Positions 29,593 to 38,822 of a DNA stretch of 64,000 bases are shown here, piece by piece. Every line of letters starts with the position of its first letter. The stretch's first letter is position 1. Made by a program: the position numbers and the translations under genes. Source of the stretch: Xanthomonas phaseoli pv. phaseoli (GTDB lineage Bacteria; Pseudomonadota; Gammaproteobacteria; Xanthomonadales; Xanthomonadaceae); contig CP094243.1 in the NCBI GenBank assembly GCA_022749655.1, positions 496,001 to 560,000 of the forward strand. Direction: 5' to 3'. Under the pieces are notes generated by a model, which searched no databases, had not been told where the DNA came from, and saw nothing but the letters and a program-made list of their open reading frames with translations.

Positions 29593-30149
29593 GTGGAATA
29601 ACTATGGCCATGCGTGGACCACGACTCGAATTCGCCGTCGGCGCCTTTTTGCTGCTGACCCTGGCCTCGCTGCTGGTGCTGGCGGTGGCCTCGACCAACC
29701 AGCGTTGGGGTTTTGGCTCCAGCCAGTACACGCTGACCGCCCGCTTCAGCCAGATCGGCCAGCTGCGCGCGCAGGCGCCGGTAAAGATCGGCGGCGTGAC
29801 CATCGGCAAGGTGGCCGACATCAGCCTGGACCCGACCAAGTTCGATTCGATCGTGACCTTGTCGCTGGATACCAAATACAAGGACCTGCCTGCCGACACC
29901 TCGGCCGGCATCTTCACCAGCGGCTTGCTTGGTGAGAGTTATATCGGGCTGCAGCCGGGCGGCGACCCGGACACCCTCAAGCCGGGCGACGAAATCGGCT
30001 TCACCCAGCCGGCGGTGGATCTGCTGCAGCTGGTCGGCAAATACATGTTCAGTGGTGGCGGTGGCGGCAGCAATGCCCCGGCCGCCGCCAACGGCCAGGC
30101 GCCTGCGCCTGCGCAAACCGCTCCTCCCTCTACGGAACCACATCAATGA
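29589..30149 (+). CDS. mlaD: MCE-domain lipid-binding protein MlaD
   Basis: 186 residues if GTG 29589 is used, which overlaps the mlaE stop; ATG 29604 is also possible. One N-terminal membrane helix (FAVGAFLLLTLASLLVLAVA) anchors a periplasmic MCE domain (LTARFSQIGQLRAQAPVKIG, GVTIGKVADISLDP, LLGESYIGLQPGG). The C-terminus is a flexible Gly/Ala/Pro tail. MlaD forms the hexameric ring that receives lipid from MlaC. Confidence 0.94.
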   Translation: MSGITMAMRGPRLEFAVGAFLLLTLASLLVLAVASTNQRWGFGSSQYTLTARFSQIGQLRAQAPVKIGGVTIGKVADISLDPTKFDSIVTLSLDTKYKDLPADTSAGIFTSGLLGESYIGLQPGGDPDTLKPGDEIGFTQPAVDLLQLVGKYMFSGGGGGSNAPAAANGQAPAPAQTAPPSTEPHQ

Positions 30150-30808
30150 AGACCACTGTGCTTTCTGCCGTCCTGGCCTCGACCCTGCTGGTGTGCGCAC
30201 CGGCAACCGTGCTGGCGCAGCCGGCCGCTGCCAGCGCGCCTGCGCAAGGCGCGGCGACCAAGACCGTCATCGACAGCAGCACCCGCATCCTGAGCACGCT
30301 GGACCAGCGCCGCGCCGAGTTCCGCAGCAATCCGGCGGCGCTGCGTCAGTTCATCAACGGCGAATTGAACAAGGCCTTCGACCGCGATTACTCGGCCCGC
30401 CTGGTGCTGGGCGTGCATGGCCGCGGCGCCTCCGATGCCGACGTCAAGCTGTTTGCCGATGCGCTGGCCGACAACCTGATGCAGCGTTATGGCACCGCGC
30501 TGCTGAATTTCGAAGGCAAGCCGACCTTCCGCGCCAAGTCCGAAAGCGCGCTGCCGGGCAACCGAGGCGTCAAGGTGTCCACCGACCTGCTGCGTGCCGG
30601 CAACGACCCGACCCCGGTCGATTACCTGATGCGCAATACCGGCGGCCAGTGGAAGATCTTCGACGTGATGATCGAAGGCATTTCCTACGTGCAGACCTTC
30701 AAGACCCAGTTCGACGGCCCGCTGCGCGAGAAGGGCATTGCCAAGGTGGCCGCCGAGCTGCGTAGCGGCAACCTGCAGGTCGGTACGGCACCGGCCAATG
30801 GCAACTAA
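30146..30808 (+). CDS. mlaC: Periplasmic phospholipid carrier MlaC
   Basis: 220 residues with a Sec signal peptide (VLSAVLASTLLVCAPATVLA). The MlaC/Ttg2D domain is marked by FRSNPAALRQFINGELNKAF, RYGTALLNFEGKPTF and WKIFDVMIEGISYVQTFKTQ. It ferries phospholipid between MlaA at the outer membrane and MlaD. It overlaps mlaD by four bases and mlaB by eleven. Confidence 0.95.
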   Translation: MKTTVLSAVLASTLLVCAPATVLAQPAAASAPAQGAATKTVIDSSTRILSTLDQRRAEFRSNPAALRQFINGELNKAFDRDYSARLVLGVHGRGASDADVKLFADALADNLMQRYGTALLNFEGKPTFRAKSESALPGNRGVKVSTDLLRAGNDPTPVDYLMRNTGGQWKIFDVMIEGISYVQTFKTQFDGPLREKGIAKVAAELRSGNLQVGTAPANGN

Positions 30809-31087
30809 TACCGTGCAACGCACGGGCGAGGCGCTGGTCATCGCCGGCGTGCTCGACCGTGCGGCGGTTACCGCGGCCTGGCCGCAGGCGATCGCACAGC
30901 TGGATGGCGCGCGCACGCTGGACCTGTCGGGCGTACAACGCCTGGACAGCGCCGGCGCGGCAATGCTGGCCGAACTGGCTGCCCGGTTGCGCCAAGCCGG
31001 CAGCGGCGCGGTGGTGGGCGAGGCGTCCGGTCTGGACGAATTGCGCGCCGCCTACCGGTTGTCCCCACTCTCGATTTTCAGGCCTGA
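30798..31087 (+). pseudogene. mlaB: STAS-domain protein MlaB, stop lost through a frameshift
   Basis: ATG 30798 lies inside the mlaC 3' end. The STAS core is TLDLSGVQRLDSAGAAMLAE, and MlaB stabilises MlaF in the transporter. At the C4 run 31063-31066 the frame reads on as LSPLSIFRPERQP and straight into mlaA. Adding one C gives the end LSPTLDFQA and TGA at 31085-31087, for 96 residues, ten bases before the mlaA ATG. I therefore read the apparent MlaB-MlaA fusion as a one-base deletion, not a natural fusion. Confidence 0.8.
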
Positions 31088-31097
31088 GCGCCAGCCC

Positions 31098-32153
31098 ATG
31101 ACCCAGTTCCGTTCTCTTCCGTTGTTGGCCAGCCTGCTGCTGGGTGCCTGCGCCAGCCAGGCGCCCAAGTCCGCGCCGCCGTCGGGCGGTACCGCAACCG
31201 CCATCACGCCTGCAGCCGATGCGCCGGTCCGCGACGATGCCGCAGTGACCGCGCAGCCGGCCGCCGCCGGCATGGCCGCCCCGGACGCGCTGCCGGCCAG
31301 CGCTGCTGCTGCCGATCCGCAGGCCGCGGCGGGCACCGGCACCGCCGCGGCAGGCGCGCCCACCGATGCCGAAAGCGACTTCGACGCGCTGTACGGCACG
31401 ACCACCCCGCAGGGTGCCAACGGCGCGCCGGCACAACCGGGCGCGGCGCCGGCATACGACCCGTGGGAGCGCTACAACCGCGGCATGCACCGCTTCAACA
31501 TGGCGGTGGACCGCGGCGTGGCGCGTCCGTTGGCGACGGCCTACACCAAGGTGGTGCCGAGCCCGGCGCGCCTGGGCGTGACCAACTTCTTCGACAACCT
31601 GGGCACGCCGCTGACCATGGTCAACCAGCTGCTGCAAGGCCACCCGGTCCATGCAATGCAGTCGCTGGGGCGCTTTGTGATGAACAGCACGCTGGGTGTG
31701 GCCGGCCTGTTCGACCCTGCCTCGGCGGCCGGCATCCCGCGGCGCAGCGAAGACTTCGGCCAGACGCTGGGCGCGTGGGGCTGGCGCAACTCGCGCTACT
31801 TCGAACTGCCGTTGTTCGGGCCGCGCACCGTGCGCGACACCTTCGGGCTGGCGGGCGATATTCCGCTGTCGTGGATTCGCCAGGTGGACGACGGCGGTAC
31901 GCGCTTCGCCCTGCAGGGCTTGCAGCTGGTGGACACGCGCGCGCAGCTGATGTCGCTGGATTCGCTGCGCGACCAGGCGCCGGACGAATACGCGCTGACC
32001 CGCGATGCATGGATGCAGCGCCGCAATTACCAGATCACCCGCGATCTGCGCAGCCATCGCGAGAAGAACAACGAGCTGCCGGACTACCTGCGCGACGACA
32101 AGGACAATACCGTGCCGGGTAACGCCATGCCGATCCCGAACTGGGTGCGTTGA
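31098..32153 (+). CDS. mlaA: Outer-membrane lipoprotein MlaA (VacJ)
   Basis: 351 residues. The N-terminus MTQFRSLPLLASLLLGACAS has a lipobox, so cysteine 18 should carry lipid. An Ala/Pro-rich linker of about 100 residues precedes the VacJ domain: YDPWERYNRGMHRFNMAVDR, FFDNLGTPLTMVNQLLQGH and RRSEDFGQTLGAWGW. MlaA removes mislocalised phospholipids from the outer leaflet and hands them to MlaC. As sequenced it is in frame with mlaB; a fused product would bury the lipoprotein signal. Confidence 0.93.
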   Translation: MTQFRSLPLLASLLLGACASQAPKSAPPSGGTATAITPAADAPVRDDAAVTAQPAAAGMAAPDALPASAAAADPQAAAGTGTAAAGAPTDAESDFDALYGTTTPQGANGAPAQPGAAPAYDPWERYNRGMHRFNMAVDRGVARPLATAYTKVVPSPARLGVTNFFDNLGTPLTMVNQLLQGHPVHAMQSLGRFVMNSTLGVAGLFDPASAAGIPRRSEDFGQTLGAWGWRNSRYFELPLFGPRTVRDTFGLAGDIPLSWIRQVDDGGTRFALQGLQLVDTRAQLMSLDSLRDQAPDEYALTRDAWMQRRNYQITRDLRSHREKNNELPDYLRDDKDNTVPGNAMPIPNWVR

Positions 32154-32174
32154 TCCGCACCTGATCTGTGAACT

Positions 32175-32207
32175 GAAAAACCCGGGAGCGATCCCGGTTT
32201 TTTTATG
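32175..32207 (+). terminator. Intrinsic terminator of the mla operon
   Basis: Stem CCGGGA with TCCCGG around GGCGA-type loop, preceded by A5 and followed by T7, 21 bases after the mlaA stop. Confidence 0.85.
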
Positions 32208-32217
32208 GCACTAACTC

Positions 32218-32384
32218 TTAGTCAGCCATTTCTCGAAAAGCCAGCATTTGCATGAGGGATTCTTCCGTACCAAACAGAGAAAAAGGGTTGATATTCATTG
32301 CATCAAGTTGGCGCAAAATACCTCGCCTAAGCCTTGCGGGTATAACAAACTTATCCAACCTATCTTGCCTGTCTGCCGCTCCCC
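32218..32384 (-). pseudogene. C-terminal fragment of an FRG-domain protein
   Basis: The minus strand encodes RLDKFVIPARLRRGILRQLD followed by AMNINPFSLFGTEESLMQML and AFREMAD before TAA at 32218-32220. This matches the C-terminal part of FRG-domain proteins. The upstream part is cut off by IS copy 2 at 32385. Only about 55 residues remain, so the gene is dead. Confidence 0.6.
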
Positions 32385-32421
32385 GGTAATCCCCCACTTC
32401 TAGCGGTCGCCAGAAGTGGAG

Positions 32422-33248
32422 CTAAGCGGCCATCGCCAACTTCATGGCAGGCGTGATGCCGCCGAGCGCCATATTCGGACGCTCGTGGTTGTACGTCCAT
32501 AGCCAGCGGGTGGCTTTGTCCTGCACCTGGTCGATGGTGTCGAACAGGGTTTGGGCGAGCCAGGCGTAGCGGATGGTGCGGTTGTAGCGTTCAACGTAGG
32601 CGTTCTGCTGTGGCTTGCCCGGCTGGATGTGCTCGACCCGGATACCATGCCGCTGCGCCCAGGACAGCAACGCGCCACTGATGTATTCAGGGCCGTTGTC
32701 GCAGCGGATCACGGCGGGCTTGCCGCGCCACTCGATGATCTGCTCCAGCGATCGGATCACACGGGCTGACGGCAGCGACAGATCCACCTCGATCCCCAGC
32801 CCCTCGCGATTGAAGTCGTCGAGCACATTGAACAGCCGGAAGCTGCGGCCGTCGGCCAACTGGTCGTGCATGAAGTCCATCGACCAGACCTGGTTGATAG
32901 CCTCCGGCACCGCCAGAGGCTCGGGCCGCTCACGCACCAGCCGCTTCCTCGGCTTGATCCGCAGGTTCAACTCCAGCTCGCGGTAGATCCGGTAGACCCG
33001 CTTGTGATTCCAGCCAAAGCCCTTCACGTTGCGCAGGTACAGGTAGCACAGGCCAAAGCCCCAGTCGCGATGGGCGGTCGTCAGGCGGACCAGCCAGTCG
33101 GCGATCCGGGCGTTCTGCTCGCTGGCCTTGGCCTGGTAGCGGAAGCAGGTCTCGCTCACCGCGAAGGCCTGGCAGGCGTGGCGGATGTTCGTACGCCCGC
33201 TCGTGACTGCCGATTGGGCCATCTCGCGTCGCTGAGATGGCCTCACCA
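32422..33248 (-). CDS. IS3-family transposase OrfB, copy 2
   Basis: Integrase-core transposase half with the DDE motifs [21 protein letters not shown] and [12 protein letters not shown]. It appears identical to copy 1. It is reached by a -1 slip on the A7 run (33248-33254 on this strand). Confidence 0.92.
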
Positions 33249-33509
33249 TTTTTTTGCGAGCGCTTCCTTCAGCAGGTCGGTACTGAGCTGCGCCTCGGCG
33301 TACATCTTCTTGAGCCGGCGGTTCTCCTCCTCCAGCTCCTTCATGCGCGCGACCATGGACACGTCCATGCCGCCGAACTTGCTGCGCCACTTGTAGAACG
33401 TGGCCGAGCTGATGCCGTGCTCGCGGCACAGCTCCGGCACGGGCGCACCGGCCTGGGCCTGCTTGAGCACGGCGATGATCTGGCTGTCGGTAAAGCGGGA
33501 CTTCTTCAT
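33243..33509 (-). CDS. IS3-family transposase OrfA, copy 2
   Basis: 88 residues from ATG 33509 behind GAGGAGG; helix-turn-helix plus coiled coil as in copy 1. The slip site keeps seven As, so the element looks competent for OrfAB production. Confidence 0.92.
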   Translation of the reverse strand: MKKSRFTDSQIIAVLKQAQAGAPVPELCREHGISSATFYKWRSKFGGMDVSMVARMKELEEENRRLKKMYAEAQLSTDLLKEALAKKW

Positions 33510-33577
33510 GGAACCTCCTCGAGAAAGGATACGAGAAAATTCCACTTCTGGCGTCTGCTAATGGGCGGGGGATTACC

Positions 33578-34366
33578 CCAGCGCTTGGCCAACTTCAGTT
33601 CGCGCTTGTTCTTGATCTGCTTCAGCTTCGAGGGCTTCTCCGCGATCAGGTAGCGTAGCTTGCGCTTGCCCTTGATCTCATCGCGCTTCTCAAGCCCGGT
33701 GTAGCCGCTGTCCCCACACACCGTGTCTTCCTTGCCATGCAGCAGCTTGTGCGCTTGCGTGATGTCCGCCACGTTGGCTGCCGTGCATTCCACGTGGTGC
33801 ACTAGGCCGGATTCATCATCCACTCCAATGTGCGCCTTCATCCCGAAGAAGTATTGGTTGCCCTTCTTGGTCTGGCGCATCTCCGGATCGCGCTCACCGT
33901 CCTTGTTCTTGGTCGAACTGGGCGCAGAGATAATCGTGGCATCCACAATCGTCCCGCCGCGCAGGCTCTGACCCTTGCGCGACAGATGCGCGTTCACCCG
34001 ATTGAACAGCTTGCGCGCCAAATCGTGCTGCTCCAGCAGATGGCGAAAGTTGAGAATCGTCGTCTCGTCCGGCACCTCATCCAGCCCGCCGATCTTGGCG
34101 AAACGGCGCATCGACACCGTGTCGTACAAGGCTTCTTCCGCCGATGGATCGCTCAATGCATACCACTGCTGCAAAAAGTGGATGCGCAGCATCGTCTCCA
34201 GCCGATACGGCTGTCGTCCCGGTTGCCCCGACTTCGGATAGTGCGGCTCGATCAGCCCCAGCAGCTCCTTCCACGGCACGACCTGCTCCATCTCGGCCAA
34301 AAACACCTCACGCCGCGTCCGCTTGCGCTTGCCGTCGTACTCCGCGTCGCCGAAGGTCAGCTGCAT
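33578..34366 (-). pseudogene. IS5-family DDE transposase, C-terminus missing
   Basis: ATG 34366 starts MQLTFGDAEYDGKRKRTRRE. Family segments are WKELLGLIEPHYPKSGQPGR, the first catalytic aspartate in GGTIVDATIISAPSS, and the second in VCGDSGYTGLEKRDE. The reading frame enters IS copy 2 after KLAKRW, so the last part containing the third catalytic residue (normally in a YAKASVRAKVEH-like segment) is gone. It cannot be active on its own, but an intact copy elsewhere could mobilise the MITEs. Confidence 0.88.
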
Positions 34367-34430
34367 CGAAATCGTCTACTCGGGTCGATGATCGATTGTG
34401 GCAGATCAGGACGGATTGTTCAGAGTTTCC
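33578..34430 (-). mobile_element. IS5-family element, truncated at its 3' end
   Basis: The right end at 34413-34430 reads ATTGTTCAGAGTTTCC followed by CTAG, a YTAR target typical of the IS5 subgroup. The left end is lost at the junction with IS copy 2. The terminal repeat closely matches the ends of the three MITEs at 48.1, 54.6 and 58.4 kb. Confidence 0.85.
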
Positions 34431-35528
34431 CTAGGCGAGTTTTCCGACGAACAGAATGGTGACGGAACAGGCGTATGGGATAACTACGATGCTAGCTCAG
34501 ACTCCATGACATTGAATCAGTCATTCACTTCGCTTGCAGAGAACATCAATGGTGGAGGCAGTCCCGGAGCAGGCGATCCGAACGCGACGCTTGAAGACTT
34601 TGCGAAGAAGTTTTCTAATTTCTCAGCAAGCAATATCCGTCCAAAGCTTGGCTGGTACTGCAAGGACCATGAGAAGGATCTGGCGATTAAGAAGAACCTA
34701 GGCCAATGCACTTATCTCGGCTCCTACTGCCAGACTGAATCACTGTTGGGCATCTGCATCGTGAAGATGCATGTGTCGTGTTGCTTTAATTCCACAGTGA
34801 GCAAGTCGATCCGAGACCATATGGCTAAGGACGGGCGCTTTGGCATGGGGACGGCCAAGCGATCGCAGTGCGGTGGCATTCCTCTCACGCAGCTGATCAA
34901 CGCCAACATGGAGAATTTCAGTACGGATGAAGTAGAGGCGCGCATGGCCGCCGGCGGATTCACCCCGAACATGTCCGAATTGTCGGGTCTGTCGGGTGAA
35001 GAATTCGACGTTGAGATGTTTGGTTCAGGCAATTCGCTCAATGATCCAAACCGGAAAGGCCTTCAGCAACGCACGGGCGAACGAATGGATGCGGTGAGCC
35101 CAAATATCGTGGAGGGTTATGACGCGATCGATGGAGCAATCAATAAGCGATCGAATATTGCGAACACCGATGTTGCGGATCCTGAAAGCCCGGGTGCAAT
35201 CACCTTCAATCCTGGGTTGTACTTTGTAGACCAGGGGCATATCGCGAATGTCAAGGTCAATCGTAACGGCGGAAAGGGGACCGTGAGCGTCACTTTGCGG
35301 ACCATTTCCGGCGGCACGGCGGTTTCAGGCACGGACTTCACTCCTGTGAACACGACCTTGACCTGGGCGGCCGGTGAAGTTGGCACCAAGTCGGTTGGTA
35401 TCCAGACCACGAACCGGAACCGCTCTGCTGCCTTGACGATCATGCTTGAAATCGCAAACACAACTGGCGGTGCGGTGATCAATCCCTTGAGCACAGCCAC
35501 TGTCGAAATTAACAAGACATCGGAGTAA
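34431..35528 (+). pseudogene. traN: C-terminal part of conjugative TraN with a Calx-beta tail
   Basis: The coding frame runs from the IS5 end to TAA at 35528, with no own start. The Cys-rich part WYCKDHEKDL, CTYLGSYCQTESLLGICIVK and HVSCCFNSTVSKSIRDHM resembles TraN mating-pair stabilisation proteins of F-type type IV secretion systems. The tail (VSVTLRTISGGTAVSGTDFT, LTWAAGEVGTKSVGI) is a Calx-beta-like unit. The N-terminus was removed by the IS5-family insertion. It marks the remains of an integrative conjugative element. Confidence 0.65.
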
Positions 35529-35532
35529 GTAG

Positions 35533-36270
35533 ATGCAGCAGAACAATAGAGTAATTGCCACCAGCGCAGTTGGAATTATCACTGAGGCATTGCGGCAGAT
35601 CGTCCCTGATGTGGGTTTGCGCGTGCGTAGGACCTTCGCCTATGACGAACACAAGATGACGCCGCTTGAATTTGTGCGTTCGCTGATGACATTTTCCTCG
35701 GGTGGATTTAATTCCTATAACACCCGTGGTGTGGGATATCTGCTTGTTCCTATGGCTACAGTATTTGCTCCTATGACACCGGGTGAGGCAAGCGGTGTAA
35801 ATGTCCTTGTGCGTCGCCTCGCGTTCCTGGAAACCTGCATCAAATATACCCATCAGTTCTACCGGGAAGCGATCGCGCGTGAAATGGAAACCGCTCCACT
35901 ACGTGAGGTTGATGATGGCGCACCAGCATTGGTAAAGCGAATCAGCGAGCTTTGCCTGCAGCTTCTGGATGAGGAGGCAATGGTCGAGACGTTGTCTTTC
36001 TTTTGGCTTGAAAGTCAGCACGAATCGATGGCATCGGTGCGGACCGTGCACGAGCTGGCTAGTGAGCGGCTGATTTGGTCAGTCGGGTCAGATCGATTCA
36101 GTTTGACCGAGCGCGGTCTGGCCTGGGCCAAGAACGGCCAGGACTGGTTCGATTCAACGCATATTGATGGGGCGGAACACTCACTCCGCTACTTTCCCCA
36201 GACGCTATTGGGTGCGCAGCTTGCAGACGCGGCACGTGATGGAAGGCCGGCATTGTCGGTTGTGACTTAA
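35533..36270 (+). CDS. Unknown protein of the conjugative-element remnant
   Basis: 245 residues starting four bases after traN, so co-transcribed. The sequence is mostly helical and soluble by eye (VGIITEALRQIVPDVGLRVR, VRRLAFLETCIKYTHQFYRE) with no signal peptide. AT content is higher than in the core genome, as in the whole 34.4-48 kb block. No family recognised. Confidence 0.65.
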   Translation: MQQNNRVIATSAVGIITEALRQIVPDVGLRVRRTFAYDEHKMTPLEFVRSLMTFSSGGFNSYNTRGVGYLLVPMATVFAPMTPGEASGVNVLVRRLAFLETCIKYTHQFYREAIAREMETAPLREVDDGAPALVKRISELCLQLLDEEAMVETLSFFWLESQHESMASVRTVHELASERLIWSVGSDRFSLTERGLAWAKNGQDWFDSTHIDGAEHSLRYFPQTLLGAQLADAARDGRPALSVVT

Positions 36271-36290
36271 ATGCTGCGCTACCTGCCTTT

Positions 36291-36626
36291 TTGCTTTACC
36301 CAGTACTTCCTGCAATCGCCGGCGCGTTCTTTGCAACGTCGCCTCGATGGCTATGCGGAACGCTAGCGGTGCTGCTGGTTGCGCTCTATGCAGGTGGCAA
36401 GAGGAAATTTGCAAGATCCTTGGTTCTGCCAAGCCTTCCATCTAAGTTCGCGGGCGCGGCCGCGGCACTCTGCGTCATGTGTTTGTTCACGCGAGCTTTA
36501 TCAGCATTTCTGCTGGGCATCGGTCTCGTCGCTGGCTGGCAGGTTGGTTGGTTGCTTCCATATGCTCTGATGCCGTCAGTGCTTCTCTGCATTGGTATGG
36601 CAGCACGACGGAGTCTGCGCAGGTAG
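36291..36626 (+). CDS. Small membrane protein
   Basis: 111 residues if the TTG at 36291 is the start; an ATG at 36271 is in another frame and ends after about 32 codons, so a frameshift at the 5' end is possible. At least three hydrophobic helices are visible (WLCGTLAVLLVALYAG, AGAAAALCVMCLFTRALSAF, WLLPYALMPSVLLCIGMAA). It lies 20 bases after the previous gene. Function unknown. Confidence 0.5.
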   Translation: MLYPVLPAIAGAFFATSPRWLCGTLAVLLVALYAGGKRKFARSLVLPSLPSKFAGAAAALCVMCLFTRALSAFLLGIGLVAGWQVGWLLPYALMPSVLLCIGMAARRSLRR

Positions 36627-36798
36627 CGTGACATCGTCGGAAGTGGGCTAGTGGGCGGGGTAGAGCACCTCGCGCGGGCTGCATAACGTCACCAATCATT
36701 TTCGGGAGACTCGCCTGTAGTCTGTCGCGTTTCGCGGAGTTATGTTGCAAAGTGCAATAATTCGTGAAGAGACGGTTGATCTGGCATTAGGTGTCCCG

Positions 36799-37287
36799 AT
36801 GTATTCGCGTAAACAACCTCGATCGCGTCAGTTGGAGATCCGTCCTGCCGGCGGCGAGCACCAGGTCGTCACCGTTTCCAGCGATCGGTCACAGCGTCGG
36901 CAACCGTGTGCAAAGCCCTGCAGCGACTGCCCTTGGCGAATCGACGCCATCGGTAAATTCCCATCGGAGGCGTTCGTTCACAGCGCTCGTACAGCGTACG
37001 ACATGGCTGAATCCACCTTCGCGTGCCATCAAGCTGGGGCGTCACAGCCACGCATGTGCGCAGGATTCCTGCTCCGCGGGGCAGAGCACAATCTCACCGT
37101 GCGCTTGGCGAAGATGCGCGGTGAGATGGTGTCGCCACCCTCTGCTGGCGGGCACGCCTTGCACGCCTCCTATGCGGCGATGGCGATCGCAAATGGCGTA
37201 CCGGAGGATCACCCGGCTCTGGCTCCGTGTCGGGTTGGAATCGTGGATGATGACGACGAGATCCCTACCGCCTACCGCCACCGCTAA
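36799..37287 (+). CDS. DUF6283-like protein
   Basis: About 162 residues from ATG 36799 after AGGTG. The diagnostic segment is KPCSDCPWRIDAIGKFPSEA followed by ESTFACHQAG and a later CAGFLL. The spaced cysteines and histidine could bind metal. Proteins of this kind are found in phage and genomic islands. An upstream ATG at 36742 is possible but has no better ribosome binding site. Confidence 0.62.
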   Translation: MYSRKQPRSRQLEIRPAGGEHQVVTVSSDRSQRRQPCAKPCSDCPWRIDAIGKFPSEAFVHSARTAYDMAESTFACHQAGASQPRMCAGFLLRGAEHNLTVRLAKMRGEMVSPPSAGGHALHASYAAMAIANGVPEDHPALAPCRVGIVDDDDEIPTAYRHR

Positions 37288-37303
37288 ACAAAGGACCTGA
37301 AAG

Positions 37304-37873
37304 ATGAACGACAGCCCGATCCTTCAGCACATTCTGGCCAAGTCCCGCGCTGCGGCCGCCGGCGACCTCGGCGTGTTGTCAACCGGGGAGCAGATCGCAG
37401 CGTCACTTGCGCTCAATCGGCCGGATTGGCTCGTTGATATGGGCTACTCGCTTGCCGAGGCGATCGATCGCCTCAGCGCTGACTGGCTGGCGCAGATCCC
37501 AGAAGCGGCGCGCCAACTCGTTGACGAAGCTACCGCTGAAAAGGAGGCGCATGCGATCGACGAGCAGCAGCGGCAGCTGGACGCTCTGCTTGAAGCCCCA
37601 CGTGACGAGCCGGTGCGTCTTCTTGCCGAGTTCGTCACCCATGGCAACGCGCCTGGCTATCGCGACGTCGACCTGCATTTGCGCGTTACACCCTTGTACT
37701 TCCACCTCCAGGCAGAACCTCGGTTGCTCGCGCTGCGGTTACGGCCGGACGATGCACTGCCCATCATCGAAAGCATCAGCAGCGTCCACGCGTTCGCTTG
37801 GCGGAATGAGCTTGGTCCGATTGATCGGCGCGAAGGAGAGTTGCGTCCCAGCTGGGTTCCACGGTACGAGTGA
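37304..37873 (+). CDS. Unknown island protein
   Basis: 189 residues from ATG 37304 behind AAAGGACC, 16 bases after the DUF6283-like gene, so likely one operon. Mostly helical with a charged middle (EATAEKEAHAIDEQQRQLDA) and no membrane segment. No family recognised. Confidence 0.65.
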   Translation: MNDSPILQHILAKSRAAAAGDLGVLSTGEQIAASLALNRPDWLVDMGYSLAEAIDRLSADWLAQIPEAARQLVDEATAEKEAHAIDEQQRQLDALLEAPRDEPVRLLAEFVTHGNAPGYRDVDLHLRVTPLYFHLQAEPRLLALRLRPDDALPIIESISSVHAFAWRNELGPIDRREGELRPSWVPRYE

Positions 37874-38350
37874 GCAGCTCCCTGGGATTTGCAAGAGTGA
37901 TGAGACCGCTCTGCCGGTGCGGGCATCGGTTACCTACTACCGGCTCTTCCTCCGTCCATACTGGACCGGATTCTGCGCGTCATGAACTGGTGGTAGGTGA
38001 AATAGGGTCTATCAGCGAGTCCGATTGCCTGACCTGATCCAGCCGGTCCCAGCGCCATAGCCACTGAGCGGATTGCTCGATGCCCGGTCCGATCACGCCG
38101 GCGACGTCCTCCGCCAGGTCTGCGGCTCGTGTTCGGTACCGACTGTGGCCATGGCCTCGCGAGTCACGCCAGTCTTTAACAGCCTATGGGGCGCTTGGCG
38201 TACTTATCCCTCGAAGGTGGCATCGGCGACGGACACTGGCCGGCTTGCCGCTCCGGATGTCCGTACCTACCAGGACCCGTCTAGGTCGGCATATTTGCTT
38301 CGGAGGCACCGCGCCGACTCCAGCTCGCTGCAGCGCTGGCTGGAGCGAGG
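37874..38350. other. Gap without a convincing gene
   Basis: A 477-base stretch between the plus-strand unknown gene and the minus-strand HD gene. Two overlapping plus-strand frames are open but lack ribosome binding sites and recognisable features. Confidence 0.4.
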
Positions 38351-38803
38351 TTAGGCCAGGCCAAGCGCGATCTTTGCCTTCGAGTACTTGGTTAGAAGCC
38401 TATTCCTGTCTTCACTGGACAATAGAGCTAGGCGTTCTGCAGAAGAGTTATCGGCGATGTCTGCCGCTTTTACCGCCAATGCAATGCGATTGCAGCGAAT
38501 GCCGGCGTAATAGGAGTCAGTTGAGACATGCTCTTTCCTAGTCAATAGATCCACAGCCTCGACAACGGCGGCCGGGAAGAGCAAAACCGCATCAGCGTGC
38601 TCCGGCTGATCCTCTAGGACATCGTGGAGCCATGCTGCTGCAATTGCTTCGCAGCAGTGGCCGGCGGCCGTCACACGCTCCGCTACGCGCGCGACATGGC
38701 CCAAGTAGGGCAGGCCGGCCTTATCGGTCTGAGAGGCATGGGCAATTGCCGCAAGCGATCGTGCGCGCTCTACCAGCTCGTCCGTCCTTTTTAAGTTATT
38801 CAC
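38351..38803 (-). CDS. HD-domain metal-dependent phosphohydrolase
   Basis: 150 residues starting at GTG 38803. The HD pattern is visible as AHASQTDKAGLPYLGHVARV with the later AAAWLHDVLEDQPEHAD and AVKAADIADN, as in RelA/SpoT-type and related hydrolases. Cytoplasmic; likely acts on a nucleotide or phosphoester, possibly (p)ppGpp, but the substrate is inferred only from the fold. It follows the DUF6602-like gene on the same strand. Confidence 0.75.
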   Translation of the reverse strand: MNNLKRTDELVERARSLAAIAHASQTDKAGLPYLGHVARVAERVTAAGHCCEAIAAAWLHDVLEDQPEHADAVLLFPAAVVEAVDLLTRKEHVSTDSYYAGIRCNRIALAVKAADIADNSSAERLALLSSEDRNRLLTKYSKAKIALGLA

Positions 38804-38822
38804 TGAAGTTAGACCTATTAAA

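Larger units (their letters stand above)
32385..33577 (-). mobile_element. IS3-family insertion sequence, copy 2 (1193 bp)
   Basis: The same element as at 2697-3889, inverted. Ends GGTAATCCCCC and GGGGGATTACC are intact. The flanks are CCCC on the left and CCAG on the right, so no target duplication is seen. It joins an FRG-gene fragment to a truncated IS5-family element, which suggests recombination between IS copies or an IS-mediated deletion. Confidence 0.92.
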
